64,000 bases of DNA from Ignavibacteriota bacterium (GTDB taxonomy: Bacteria; Bacteroidota; Ignavibacteria; Ignavibacteriales; Ignavibacteriaceae), in assembly GCA_013285405.1 (NCBI GenBank), contig CP053446.1, positions 1,959,985 to 2,023,984 of the forward strand, in the 5' to 3' direction. Shown here in pieces: positions 14,700-23,893 of this stretch; position 1 is the stretch's first letter; every line of letters begins with the position of its first letter. The position numbers were made by a program, and so were the translations under genes. The notes under the pieces are model-generated. The model was not told the DNA's origin. It did no database searches and worked only from the letters and a program-made list of their open reading frames with translations.

Positions 14700-16229
14700 A
14701 TGAGAATACCTGAAAATCACATATTGGTAATATTCGGCGCTTCGGGAGATCTGGCGTACAGAAAATTAATTCCTGCAATTTATAATCTTCACAAGCAGAA
14801 ACTCCTGCCTGAAAAATTTGAAGTGCTCGGTGCAAGTCGCACTGAACTATCTGATGAATCATTTAGAAAAAAAATGAAGGAAGGGATAAAACTATTTTCA
14901 AATTATAAAGATGATAATGAAGAAACATTAAATAATTTTCTGAAACAGCTTTTCTATATTAAACTTGATACTGATAAGCATGAAGACTTCAAAAAACTGA
15001 AATCTCATCTTGAAAAACTATTTGAAGATAAGCAAATAAACGGCAATACAATTTATTATCTCTCAACTCCGCCAAGTCTTTATGGAGTAATTCCAACTCT
15101 TCTCGGTGAAGTAGGTTTAAATAATCATAGCAACGGAAACTGGAAAAAACTTATTGTTGAAAAACCTTTTGGTTATGATCTTGATTCGGCACAGGAATTA
15201 AATAAAAAGTTGTCAAAATATTTTAAAGAAGATCAGATTTACAGAATAGATCATTATCTCGGGAAAGAAACTGTCCAGAACATTTTAGTAACTCGTTTTT
15301 CAAATGGAGTGTTTGAACCGCTTTGGAACAGGAATTATGTTGATCATGTTGAAATCACTTCAGTAGAAAATATTGGCATTGAAAACCGTGGTGGATATTA
15401 TGATTCTTCAGGTGCATTAAGAGATATGGTTCAGAATCATCTTCTTCAACTAACAGGATTGATTGCTATGGAACCTCCATCTTCTTTCGATTCAAATGCT
15501 ATCAGAAATGAAATGGTAAAAGTTTTTCAATCATTAAGACCATTTAGCAGCAAAGACATCCAGAAGAATTCAATCAGAGGTCAATATACAGCAGCCACTA
15601 TCAAAGGGAAAAAAGTTCCCGGTTATCGTGAAGAGTTAAATGTGAATAAAGATTCACGGACTGAGTCGTACGTCGCAATAAAATTATTTATTGATAACTG
15701 GCGTTGGGGCGGAGTTCCGTTTTATATCCGCACCGGTAAAAGAATGCCGACAAAAGTAACTGAAGTTGTAATTCATTTTAAACAGACACCTCATTTTCTT
15801 TTTTCAAATCAGGATCAGGTTAACTCCTGTAATCAGCTTGTGCTTCGCATTCAACCGGATGAGGGTATGATATTTAAAATCGGGATGAAAGTTCCTGGTC
15901 AGGGATTTAATATTCAAACAGTCAATCTTGATTTTCATTACGCAGATCTTTCAAATACATATTTGCCAACAGCTTATGAAAGACTTCTTCACGATTGTAT
16001 GATTGGTGATTCAACACTTTACCAGCGTGCTGATGCGGTGGAAGCAGCCTGGAAATTTGTTGATCCTATTTTGAAAGCCTGGGAAAGTGATGACAAGATT
16101 CCTCTTTATGGATATCCGGCAGGAACCTGGGGTCCTGAAAAAGCTGATGAAATGATTGAAGGAAAAAATATGACCTGGCGTCATCCGTGCAAAAATATTT
16201 CAGGGGATGGAATTTATTGCGAGCTTTAG
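14700..16229 (+). CDS. zwf: Glucose-6-phosphate 1-dehydrogenase
   Basis: Oxidises glucose 6-phosphate to 6-phosphogluconolactone, the entry step of the oxidative pentose phosphate pathway. The 509-residue length is normal for the family. The nucleotide-binding start reads VIFGASGDLAYRKLIPAIYN, and the active-site signature RIDHYLGKE with the catalytic His lies near residue 182. Further marks are VEKPFGYDL, PFYIRTGKRM and the C-terminal GTWGP segment. It lies between gnd and pgl with only 3 bases to pgl, so flux from glucose 6-phosphate to ribulose 5-phosphate is encoded as one unit, with the three enzymes not in pathway order. Confidence 0.97.
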   Translation: MRIPENHILVIFGASGDLAYRKLIPAIYNLHKQKLLPEKFEVLGASRTELSDESFRKKMKEGIKLFSNYKDDNEETLNNFLKQLFYIKLDTDKHEDFKKLKSHLEKLFEDKQINGNTIYYLSTPPSLYGVIPTLLGEVGLNNHSNGNWKKLIVEKPFGYDLDSAQELNKKLSKYFKEDQIYRIDHYLGKETVQNILVTRFSNGVFEPLWNRNYVDHVEITSVENIGIENRGGYYDSSGALRDMVQNHLLQLTGLIAMEPPSSFDSNAIRNEMVKVFQSLRPFSSKDIQKNSIRGQYTAATIKGKKVPGYREELNVNKDSRTESYVAIKLFIDNWRWGGVPFYIRTGKRMPTKVTEVVIHFKQTPHFLFSNQDQVNSCNQLVLRIQPDEGMIFKIGMKVPGQGFNIQTVNLDFHYADLSNTYLPTAYERLLHDCMIGDSTLYQRADAVEAAWKFVDPILKAWESDDKIPLYGYPAGTWGPEKADEMIEGKNMTWRHPCKNISGDGIYCEL

Positions 16230-16232
16230 TTT

Positions 16233-16967
16233 ATGTTAAGAGTTTTTAAGAACAAAGAAGAATTATCATCTGAATTTTGTAATGAATTGCAGTGGATCAG
16301 TGTTAATAAAAAGAAGATATTCATAGCTCTTTCAGGCGGGAACACTCCTAAGATCATTTACGATAAACTTGCAAAAAACTATAAAGATAGTATTGACTGG
16401 TCGCGGGTTCATCTCTTCTGGAGTGATGAAAGATGTGTGCCTCCTGATGATGCTGAAAGTAATTATGGAATGACAAAAAAATATCTTCTTGATCACATTG
16501 AAATTCCGGAAGAAAATGTTCATCGGATTAAAGGAGAAAATGAACCAGAAGCTGAAGCGAAAAGATATTCTGACGAAATAGTAAATAAAGTCACCATTGC
16601 TAATGGTCTTCCCAAATTCGATCTTGTGATGCTGGGTTTAGGTGAAGATGGACATACAGCTTCAATTTTTCTTGATCAGATGCATTTGCTCAAATCGAAA
16701 AATATTTGTGATGTTGCAATTCATCCTTCATCCAAACAAAAAAGAATAACAATTACTGGTAAAGTGATAAACAATTCAGGAAGAGTTATTTTTTTAGTAA
16801 CAGGAAAAAATAAAGCTGGTATCATAAAAAAAGTTATTGAAGAGAAAAAACAGATTTGTCCGGCTGAATTTATCAATCCTGTTAGTGGTGAATTATTGTA
16901 TTTTTTAGATGCTGAAGCTTCATTACAATTGAATTCAGATGAGTCCGGTCAAATGAAAAATTATTAA
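16233..16967 (+). CDS. pgl: 6-phosphogluconolactonase
   Basis: Hydrolyses 6-phosphogluconolactone to 6-phosphogluconate. It is a 244-residue member of the DevB/SOL type with the family marks IALSGGNTPKIIYDKL, WSRVHLFWSDERCVPPDDAESNYGM and MLGLGEDGHTASIF, the last carrying the catalytic histidine region. The start lies 3 bases behind the zwf stop, which indicates translational coupling. The C-terminal 20 residues after FLDAEASL are slightly longer than usual. Placement after zwf and before tal supports the assignment. Confidence 0.95.
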   Translation: MLRVFKNKEELSSEFCNELQWISVNKKKIFIALSGGNTPKIIYDKLAKNYKDSIDWSRVHLFWSDERCVPPDDAESNYGMTKKYLLDHIEIPEENVHRIKGENEPEAEAKRYSDEIVNKVTIANGLPKFDLVMLGLGEDGHTASIFLDQMHLLKSKNICDVAIHPSSKQKRITITGKVINNSGRVIFLVTGKNKAGIIKKVIEEKKQICPAEFINPVSGELLYFLDAEASLQLNSDESGQMKNY

Positions 16968-17028
16968 CTTTAAATGGTTAATTTGAACTGAAAAAATTTT
17001 AATCTTAATAAATTGAAGAGGAAAAATT

Positions 17029-18132
17029 ATGACTAAGTTAAATCAATTAGAAAAACTGGGGCAATCAGTCTGGCTTGATTACATTGGCAGAAAACTTTTA
17101 ACAAGCGGTGATCTGATAAAGCTGAGAGAAATGGGTGTAAGAGGGATGACTTCAAATCCTACAATATTTGATAAGGCAATCTCAAAAAGTTCTGACTATG
17201 ATGAAGATATAAGAACGCTAATGTTGAAAGGATTCTCAGTTGAAGATATTCTGGAAAAGCTTACTTTGAAAGATATCGGGATTGCAGCCGATGAGATGCG
17301 AAAAGTTTATAATGAAACGGACGGAGACGATGGTTATATCAGTATTGAAGTCAATCCGCTTCTCGCAAATAATACTGAAGAAACGATCAGGCAGGCGAAG
17401 CATCTTTTCAAAGAATTAGGCAGACCAAATATTATGATAAAGATTCCCGGAACAGACGCAGGTATGCCTGCAATAACTGAAACACTTGCTTCAGGAATTA
17501 ATGTTAACATAACATTAATATTTAGCACTGATAGCTATCGGAAAGTTGTTGAAGCATTTATGGCTGGTCTGGAAAAATACGATGCTGCTGGCGGCGATAT
17601 TCGCAGACATGCATCAGTTGCTTCGTTCTTTGTGAGCCGTGTTGATACTGCTGTAGATAAAGAACTTGAAGCAAAAGGTAATAAAGATCTTTTAGGAAAA
17701 ATTGCTGTTGCAAATTCAAAAATAGCTTTTGAAATTTCGGAGGAGATGTTCAGCAGTGAACGTTGGGAAAACCTTGCAGCAAAAGGTGCCCGAAAACAAA
17801 AACTACTTTGGGCCAGCAGCAGCACCAAAAATCCGAACTATTCTGATGTACTTTATATTGACGAGTTAATAGGAAACGATACTATAAATACAATGACAAT
17901 CGATTCTATAAATGCATTTATTGATCATGGTAAAGTTGAACTTACTTTAAATAAAGGAATTGGTGAAGCGAAATCTCAACTGAAAAAATTAAAAGAACTC
18001 GGAATAGATTTGAATAAAATAACGGATACGCTTTTAAATGATGGTGTGAAAGCTTTTTCTCATTCATTTGAATCACTGCTCGAAAGTTTGAAGCAGAAAG
18101 TGAAAAAGTTTAAAGCTGAGGTCAGTGTATGA
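17029..18132 (+). CDS. tal: Transaldolase (type normally fused to Pgi)
   Basis: Transfers a dihydroxyacetone unit between sugar phosphates in the non-oxidative pentose phosphate pathway. At 367 residues it belongs to the long transaldolase class found as the front half of bifunctional Tal-Pgi proteins. Motifs: SVWLDYIGRKLL, GVRGMTSNPTIFDKAI and PNIMIKIPGTDAG with the Schiff-base Lys, then NVNITLIFS and VASFFVSRVDT. The stop codon overlaps the start of pgi (ATGA at 18129-18132), so the two are separate but coupled chains here. A ribosome site GAGGAAAA precedes the start. Confidence 0.95.
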   Translation: MTKLNQLEKLGQSVWLDYIGRKLLTSGDLIKLREMGVRGMTSNPTIFDKAISKSSDYDEDIRTLMLKGFSVEDILEKLTLKDIGIAADEMRKVYNETDGDDGYISIEVNPLLANNTEETIRQAKHLFKELGRPNIMIKIPGTDAGMPAITETLASGINVNITLIFSTDSYRKVVEAFMAGLEKYDAAGGDIRRHASVASFFVSRVDTAVDKELEAKGNKDLLGKIAVANSKIAFEISEEMFSSERWENLAAKGARKQKLLWASSSTKNPNYSDVLYIDELIGNDTINTMTIDSINAFIDHGKVELTLNKGIGEAKSQLKKLKELGIDLNKITDTLLNDGVKAFSHSFESLLESLKQKVKKFKAEVSV

Positions 18133-19757
18133 AGTATGATCTTGGTCTGTATTCCGGTGTAGTTAAAGAAAAAATTGAACAGCTAAACAGTGAACGAATA
18201 ATAGAAAGAATATGGGAAAAAGATTTTACTGTTTGGGGAAACGAACCAACTGAGATATCGAATCGGCTTGGCTGGCTCGATTGCAGTGAAGTTACAAAAG
18301 AATCTTTTGCCGAGATTAAATCCTTTGTTGATGATGTACGGAAAGAAGGATTCACCGATGCACTTTTGATGGGAATGGGTGGATCGAGTTTGGCTCCTGA
18401 AGTTTTTCGATTAACCTTCGAAGTTAAAAAAGATTATCTTGATCTTCATGTTTTAGACAGCACACACCCGGAAGCAATTTCCGAATTCGAAAAAAAACTT
18501 CATCCCGGGAAAACATTATATATTGTTTCAACAAAATCAGGCGGAACGGTTGAGACAATGTCCTTTATGAAATATTTTTTTAACACCGTATCAAAGAAAC
18601 TCGGTAAAGAAAAAGTTTCTAAACACTTTATTGCAATAACTGATCCTGGAAGCGGATTAGAGGAAATTGCAAAGAAATTGAAATTCAGAAAAATATTTTT
18701 AAACGATCCTGATATCGGTGGAAGATTTTCAGCGCTTTCACTTTTCGGAATAGTTCCGGCAGCATTAGTCGGTGTTGATATTGAAAAGTTATTTGATGAA
18801 TTATTAAATATGGAAAATGAAAGTAAGCTTATAGCCGTAGAAAAAAATTCGAGCGCAGTACTCGGCATAATTCTCGGTTCGCTTGCCAATGCAACCGTTG
18901 ATAAAGTTACAATCATTACTTCACCGAAGATACAGCATCTTGGTGGCTGGCTTGAACAATTAATTGCTGAAAGCACAGGAAAAAACGGTAAAGGGATACT
19001 GCCTGTAGATCTTGAACCATCTGCTTCAGTTAACAGTTACGGCAAAGACAGAATATTTGTTTATTTAAAAATTGAAGGTGACAATGAATTCGATGATAGA
19101 ATAAATAAATTAAAAAAAGCCGGCTTTCCTACAATTGAATTTTCGATGAATAATATTTATCAACTTGGTGCTGAATTTTTCAGATGGGAATTTGCAATTT
19201 CTGTTGCAGGACATTTGATCGGGATCCAGCCTTTTGATCAGCCAAATGTTGAGTCAGCTAAAATAATCGCAAGAACAATGGTAAAAGAATTTCAGGAAAA
19301 TGGAAAACTTCCTGAGTTGAAAAATGAAATGTCTCAACAATCCATTTCATCATTCCTTTCAACTACAAAAAGCGGTCAAAATTATATGGCTATTCAGGCT
19401 TATATAAAACCTGATAAAAAAAGCTGGCAGCAGCTTCAATCATTAAGATTAAAAATTTTAGAGAAATATAAAGTTGCTACAACTCTTGGTTATGGTCCAA
19501 GATATCTTCATTCAACTGGTCAGTTGCATAAAGGAGATTCTGGAAACGGATTTTTCATTCAGTTTATTTCTGAAATTCAAAATGATTTACCAATACCGGA
19601 TGAAGCCGGAAGCAATCGTTCTTCAATTTCTTTCGGAACATTGATTAAAGCTCAGGCACTGGGAGACAGACAGGTATTAATCGATAATAAAAGAAAAGTT
19701 CTAACGATTAACCTTGGTAAAGATATTATTGAGTCAGTATCGAAGATAGTAGTTTAA
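18129..19757 (+). CDS. pgi: Glucose-6-phosphate isomerase (Tal-Pgi-type second half)
   Basis: Interconverts glucose 6-phosphate and fructose 6-phosphate. This 542-residue protein resembles the C-terminal half of bifunctional Tal-Pgi enzymes rather than the E. coli type. MGMGGSSLAPEV near residue 80 and VSTKSGGTVETMSF form the phosphate-binding SIS domain. GGRFSALSLFG, the LEQLIAESTGKNGKG segment and the late STGQLHKG carry the other active-site residues. Its start overlaps the tal stop by 4 bases. It closes the operon and converges with the antiporter gene, the two stops overlapping by 4 bases, with no terminator seen between them. Confidence 0.93.
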   Translation: MKYDLGLYSGVVKEKIEQLNSERIIERIWEKDFTVWGNEPTEISNRLGWLDCSEVTKESFAEIKSFVDDVRKEGFTDALLMGMGGSSLAPEVFRLTFEVKKDYLDLHVLDSTHPEAISEFEKKLHPGKTLYIVSTKSGGTVETMSFMKYFFNTVSKKLGKEKVSKHFIAITDPGSGLEEIAKKLKFRKIFLNDPDIGGRFSALSLFGIVPAALVGVDIEKLFDELLNMENESKLIAVEKNSSAVLGIILGSLANATVDKVTIITSPKIQHLGGWLEQLIAESTGKNGKGILPVDLEPSASVNSYGKDRIFVYLKIEGDNEFDDRINKLKKAGFPTIEFSMNNIYQLGAEFFRWEFAISVAGHLIGIQPFDQPNVESAKIIARTMVKEFQENGKLPELKNEMSQQSISSFLSTTKSGQNYMAIQAYIKPDKKSWQQLQSLRLKILEKYKVATTLGYGPRYLHSTGQLHKGDSGNGFFIQFISEIQNDLPIPDEAGSNRSSISFGTLIKAQALGDRQVLIDNKRKVLTINLGKDIIESVSKIVV

Positions 19758-21922
19758 GCTCCGTTAATTACCAGAACGGGGCAAGTACAATTGTTCAGTA
19801 TTCTTTCAACTCTTGGACCGAGATATAATTTATCTGTACCTGGTCTTACATCTGTTCCCAAAATTATTAAGTCAAAATTCTTTTCACGCGACATTTTCAA
19901 TATAACTTTATCAGGATCTTCACCGATTTCAACTTCGGTGAAAGTATTAACATTAAGTGATTCACCAAGTTTTTTCAATTCGTTTACAATCTGATAAGCA
20001 AAAGATAATCTGCGTTCCGTCACGCTTCCTTCAATATCGAGAGAGGCAAAACTATCTTTACTTTCAACAACATTTAGAATGTGAACCTGATCATAATCGT
20101 GATAAGCAATTCCAAATGCAACTTCGGCGGCTCTCTTTGATGCAACACTGCCGTTTGTTGGCACAAGGATTCTGCTTGGTCTCCAGTCTTCATCAACATT
20201 TCTGCTTTGAACGATTATACTCGGACAAGGTGATAGACGAACAAGATTATCTACAATTGAATTGAAAAGCATTTCAGAATTTTTTTGTTTCTCAGTTGCA
20301 CCAACTAAAAGCAAATCATAATCTTTCCGCACTTCTTCAAGAATACTTTCAAGTCTGTTTTTACTTTCAATAATTTTTTTACTAACAGGGAATTTGTTGA
20401 AAAACCCTGCAAGCGTATTCAGGAATTGCTGACTTTTCGTTTTGTCTTTTTCTTCAGAAATGGTAAACAGAGTTACATCAATTTTTGTTTTTCTTCCGAT
20501 TCGTTCAAGTATTCTTGCCTCAATCATTTTTGAAAGAGTAACATTACTTGTATCTCTTGTTCTTACAGGCAAAAGCACCCGATGAATTCTGTTGAGAATA
20601 TTATCTCGTAGAAGTTCTTCCTTTTGAAGTCTTTTTAATTCCTCATCTTCAATTTTGACATGACTCAGCGTCCATCTTAACATAACAGGAGCCATAAGAG
20701 AAGTGACAACTGCGGTAATAATTATTAAGGAATAAATTTCCTGTGAAAGGATACCGAATGATAGACCGATAGTTGCAACAATTATTTGAATAGCACCTCT
20801 TGCGTTCAAACCAGCGCCAAAACTCAATGCAGTCCAGTGATCGGTTTTTGTCAATAGCCTTGAACCCAGGTACGTTCCAATTATTTTACTAAGTACTGCA
20901 ACAACTATTAAACAAATACCAATAAGAAGAAGATCGGTTCTGAATAAATAAAGAACATTTACCTTCAAACCGGCGCCAGCGAAAAATATTGGAGCAAAAA
21001 TTCCAAAGGTGATGCCTTCAATTTTCTCAATTGAATCTTTTGGAATCGAAGGAAGCTGGGCTATTATCATTCCTGCAACAAATGCACCCAGTACGGCTTC
21101 AAGATGAATAGCTTGAGCAATCGCACCTACTGCAAAAGTAAAAACAATCACAAGTGTCAGGATTTTATCCCTGGAAGATATTTTGCTAAGTGTGAATGAT
21201 ATCAAATATTTTATAATCAGCTTTCCAAAATAGAAGCTCAGTATTACAAATAATATTACTTTCCCGAATGAATAAGCTATTGTACTGGCTGTGATCGCTC
21301 CTCCACCAATTAAGCCGAGGACAATGGATAAAACTATCCAGGCTGTGGTATCATCAATCATTCCTGCTGCAATTGTAATCTGACCAATATCTCGTCTGAT
21401 TAATTTTAGATCAATTAAAACTTTCGCAATAACCGGTATTGACGAAACTGATATAGCAGTAGCAAAGAACAATTCGAAAACAATTCTCTGAGAGGAATCT
21501 GCAAGAAAATGATCGGGTATATATTTGCTGAAAATATACCCGGCAGCAAAAGGAATGAGCAATCCTCCGAATGCTGCTGCTGCTGCTTTTTTAGAATGAT
21601 GCTTTATAAGTACAAGATCAGTTTCAAGACCGGTAATAAGCAGGAGAAAGATTGCACCAATTAATGTTATAACTTCAAACAGATTAATTTGTACCGGAGT
21701 TGTTGGTACAATCCAGTTTTCAATAACCGGAAACAGACTTCCCAGAAGTGAAGGACCAAGAACTATCCCTGCCAATATTTCACCAAGTACTGCAGGTTGA
21801 CCAACTTTTTGAGAAAGTTCACCAAAAATTCTTGCAGTGAACAATAGTACAGCTATCTGAATCAATAGTTTCAGAATATCATTGTTGAAAGCTGCGTGTA
21901 TTATTTCGATCGGAATAGTCAT
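19754..21922 (-). CDS. CPA2-type cation/proton antiporter fused to universal stress domains
   Basis: A 722-residue protein. Residues about 1-400 form an antiporter with 12 or so membrane helices and CPA2 marks: QPAVLGEILAGIVLGPSLLG, AAGMIDDTTAWIVLS (the ion-binding Asp pair), LEAVLGAFVAGMIIA and FGAGLNARGAIQII. Residues about 440-720 form two cytosolic UspA-like domains; the second contains ILVPTNGSVASKRA and the nucleotide-loop-like ILGTDVRPG. Fusions of this type are thought to exchange K+ or Na+ for H+ under control of the nucleotide-binding tail. The exact ion is unknown. It stands alone on this strand, next to the arsenic operon. Confidence 0.9.
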   Translation of the reverse strand: MTIPIEIIHAAFNNDILKLLIQIAVLLFTARIFGELSQKVGQPAVLGEILAGIVLGPSLLGSLFPVIENWIVPTTPVQINLFEVITLIGAIFLLLITGLETDLVLIKHHSKKAAAAAFGGLLIPFAAGYIFSKYIPDHFLADSSQRIVFELFFATAISVSSIPVIAKVLIDLKLIRRDIGQITIAAGMIDDTTAWIVLSIVLGLIGGGAITASTIAYSFGKVILFVILSFYFGKLIIKYLISFTLSKISSRDKILTLVIVFTFAVGAIAQAIHLEAVLGAFVAGMIIAQLPSIPKDSIEKIEGITFGIFAPIFFAGAGLKVNVLYLFRTDLLLIGICLIVVAVLSKIIGTYLGSRLLTKTDHWTALSFGAGLNARGAIQIIVATIGLSFGILSQEIYSLIIITAVVTSLMAPVMLRWTLSHVKIEDEELKRLQKEELLRDNILNRIHRVLLPVRTRDTSNVTLSKMIEARILERIGRKTKIDVTLFTISEEKDKTKSQQFLNTLAGFFNKFPVSKKIIESKNRLESILEEVRKDYDLLLVGATEKQKNSEMLFNSIVDNLVRLSPCPSIIVQSRNVDEDWRPSRILVPTNGSVASKRAAEVAFGIAYHDYDQVHILNVVESKDSFASLDIEGSVTERRLSFAYQIVNELKKLGESLNVNTFTEVEIGEDPDKVILKMSREKNFDLIILGTDVRPGTDKLYLGPRVERILNNCTCPVLVINGA

Positions 21923-22048
21923 TCAGCTAAAAGTGTATAATCTTAAGTAAATCGTAATTTTTTTTTCGTGAAGCTACTCAAAATCGCACTTAATCGAAAG
22001 AATTATCAGGGGAAATTTCTCTCCGGATTTTAATGCTGATTAGGGGCA

Positions 22049-22082
22049 TTGACATTTTTAGAATCTATCGTATATTTACGAT
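22049..22082 (+). promoter_or_regulatory. arsR promoter with ArsR-type operator
   Basis: A TTGACA box (22049-22054) and TATATT (22071-22076), 16 bases apart, form a consensus-like promoter. The inverted repeat ATCGT-N6-ACGAT (22067-22071 and 22078-22082) covers the -10 box, so a bound repressor would block it. A further ACGAT lies at 22085-22089. This is the usual design of ArsR self-repression. Confidence 0.75.
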
Positions 22083-22102
22083 GAACGATTGAGGAGTTAT
22101 TA

Positions 22103-22420
22103 ATGGCAGTTTCAAAAAAGAATGAATTTACACAAGAAGATATCTGGCTGGCTGATGTAGCAAAAGCTCTTTCTCATCCGGCAAGAATCAGAATTCTAAA
22201 AATTTTAAATGAGATGGAATCCTGTATGGTTGGGAATATTGTTGATCAGTTACCACTTGCACAAGCTACTGTATCTCAGCATCTAAAAGAACTCAAGAGA
22301 GTTGGATTAATCCAGGGTGAAATCGACGGACCAAAAATCTGTTACTGCGTAAACAATAAGAATTTACTGAAAGCCAAAACAGCTTTGGATAAAATGTTTA
22401 CAAAAATTGGTTGTTGTTAA
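22103..22420 (+). CDS. arsR: ArsR/SmtB-family repressor (arsenic responsive)
   Basis: A 105-residue winged-helix regulator. The HTH is clear: [33 protein letters not shown], then [17 protein letters not shown] for the wing. Cysteines are at Cys49 (ESCMV), in the wing (ICYC) and in the C-terminal GCC pair, which gives candidates for binding arsenite. GAGGAG precedes the start. It heads an operon with a Cys-rich mini-protein, arsM and arsC, and should repress it until arsenite binds. Which cysteines bind the metalloid is not evident. Confidence 0.92.
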   Translation: MAVSKKNEFTQEDIWLADVAKALSHPARIRILKILNEMESCMVGNIVDQLPLAQATVSQHLKELKRVGLIQGEIDGPKICYCVNNKNLLKAKTALDKMFTKIGCC

Positions 22421-22519
22421 TCAGCTTATAGGATTACACGATTTCAAGAATTCAAATTTGCAGGTTTACACGATCATTCTTTAAAGAATTTATTATCATA
22501 AAAATAAAAGGAGTAAAAA

Positions 22520-22660
22520 ATGAAAAACCCGAATGAACCAAAAAAAAATGTCCATGAGAAAAATGAACAGAGTGAAAAATCAAATGATTCTTCTAACTGT
22601 TGTGGACCTACTTGCTGCAGTAGTTCAGATAAAAACGATTCTCGGAGAAAGGGTAAATAA
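22520..22660 (+). CDS. 46-residue Cys-rich protein of the ars operon
   Basis: A short open frame starts at ATG 22520 with AAGGAG 7 bases upstream, and its TAA is one base before the arsM ATG. The product is very polar (Lys, Asn and Glu rich) and its only notable motif is NCCGPTCCSSS, two vicinal Cys pairs three residues apart. That spacing is suited to binding arsenite or a soft metal, so a role as chaperone, buffer or sensor peptide in arsenic methylation is a reasonable inference. I know no named family. It lies in a different frame from the extended arsM frame, which was rejected for this reason. Confidence 0.72.
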   Translation: MKNPNEPKKNVHEKNEQSEKSNDSSNCCGPTCCSSSDKNDSRRKGK

Positions 22661-22661
22661 A

Positions 22662-23465
22662 ATGGGAACAGCCAAAGAATTAAAACAAACCGTAAAGGAA
22701 AAATACGGCGAAATAGCTGTGAAGAATCAAACAGGTTGTGGATGCGGCTGCGGCTCAAAATCGAATAAAATAGTTGGTTACACAGTAATGCAGGACAATT
22801 ATACAAATCTTGAAGGTTATATTGCCGAAGCTGATCTTGGACTTGGTTGTGGTGTTCCAACCGAGTATGCAGGAATAAAAAAAGGTGATACAGTCGTTGA
22901 CCTTGGCAGCGGTGCAGGAAACGATGTCTTTGTTGCAAGAGCAATTGTGGGAGATGAAGGTAAAGTTATAGGTATTGATTTCACTTTGGAAATGATTGGT
23001 AAAGCGATGGCTAATAAATTAAAAGTTGGTTTTGACAATGTTGATTTTAAACTCGGAGAAATCGAAAATATCCCGTTTGCAGATAATGCAGCGGATGTTG
23101 TTATCAGCAATTGCGTTCTAAATCTTGTTCCCGATAAACGAAAAGCATTCGCTGAGATTTACAGGATATTAAAACCTGAGGCTCATTTCTGTGTTTCTGA
23201 TATTGTGATAAAGGGCGAGTTACCTGAAGAATTAAAAAAGTCAGCAGAAATGTACGCTGGTTGTGTTGCTGGTGCACTTCAGCAGGACGAGTATATTGGA
23301 ATAATCAAAGAAACCGGTTTTAATAATGTTCAGATTAAAAAAACTAAAGTGATAGAAATTCCTGATGATGTGTTAAAAGAATATTTAAGTGATTCTGAAA
23401 TCGAAAAGTTCAGAAATAATAAAGTTGGAATATTCAGCATAACAGTTGTCGGATATAAGAATTGA
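22662..23465 (+). CDS. arsM: Arsenite S-adenosylmethionine methyltransferase
   Basis: Methylates As(III) using S-adenosylmethionine. The 267-residue protein has a Cys-rich start (TGCGCGCGSKSN), a conserved Cys in LGLGCGVPTEYA, the SAM loop VVDLGSGAGNDVFVA, Cys in VVISNCVLNLVPDK and in MYAGCVAGAL. The last three match the conserved arsenite-binding cysteines of ArsM. Start at 22662 because GGAGAAAGGG precedes it and the longer frame to 22533 overlaps another gene. arsC begins within its last codons. Together they suggest reduction of arsenate, then methylation of arsenite. Confidence 0.93.
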   Translation: MGTAKELKQTVKEKYGEIAVKNQTGCGCGCGSKSNKIVGYTVMQDNYTNLEGYIAEADLGLGCGVPTEYAGIKKGDTVVDLGSGAGNDVFVARAIVGDEGKVIGIDFTLEMIGKAMANKLKVGFDNVDFKLGEIENIPFADNAADVVISNCVLNLVPDKRKAFAEIYRILKPEAHFCVSDIVIKGELPEELKKSAEMYAGCVAGALQQDEYIGIIKETGFNNVQIKKTKVIEIPDDVLKEYLSDSEIEKFRNNKVGIFSITVVGYKN

Positions 23466-23893
23466 AGATTTTAATTTTATGCACAGGAAATTCTTGTCGC
23501 AGTCAGATGGCGGAAGGATTTCTTAAATCATTCGATAAAAAACTTGAAGTGTATTCTGCCGGTACAAGTCCGGCTGAAAAAGTAAATCCTTTTGCCATCA
23601 AAGCAATGAAGGAAATCGGTATTGATATCAGCAAAGGTATCGCTGAAAATGTTGATAAATATTTACATCAATCTTTTGATTACTTAATTACAGTTTGTGA
23701 TAATGCAAAAGAGACCTGTCCTGTTTTTATTGGAAATGTAAAGTATCGATTGCATATCGGCTTTGACGATCCTGCAGATGCAGTTGGAACGGAAGAAGAA
23801 ATTATTTGCGTTTACAGAAGAGTCAGGGATGAAATCAAAAAAGATTTTTATGAGTTGTATCTGAAAAAACTAAAACAAAAATGTGATCAATAA
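23462..23893 (+). CDS. arsC: Arsenate reductase, low-molecular-weight phosphatase type
   Basis: Reduces arsenate to arsenite. The protein is 143 residues and belongs to the thioredoxin-coupled family related to low-molecular-weight tyrosine phosphatases. The N-terminal loop ILCTGNSCRSQMAEG carries the CX5R catalytic site. The later cysteine in VCDNAKETCPVF gives the Cys pair needed for thiol relay, and DDPAD carries the general acid. The start codon is TTG, overlapping the arsM stop (23462-23465), so synthesis is coupled. No ars efflux pump gene (arsB, acr3) follows in this window. Confidence 0.93.
   Translation: MKILILCTGNSCRSQMAEGFLKSFDKKLEVYSAGTSPAEKVNPFAIKAMKEIGIDISKGIAENVDKYLHQSFDYLITVCDNAKETCPVFIGNVKYRLHIGFDDPADAVGTEEEIICVYRRVRDEIKKDFYELYLKKLKQKCDQ

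Noticed and set aside
18500..18976. 158-codon frame on the minus strand
   Set aside because: Shadow of pgi; no ribosome site and no recognisable family.
22533..22661. 43-codon N-terminal extension of arsM
   Set aside because: Another frame of the same bases encodes the Cys-rich mini-protein with its own ribosome site; ArsM homologues start near the internal Met.
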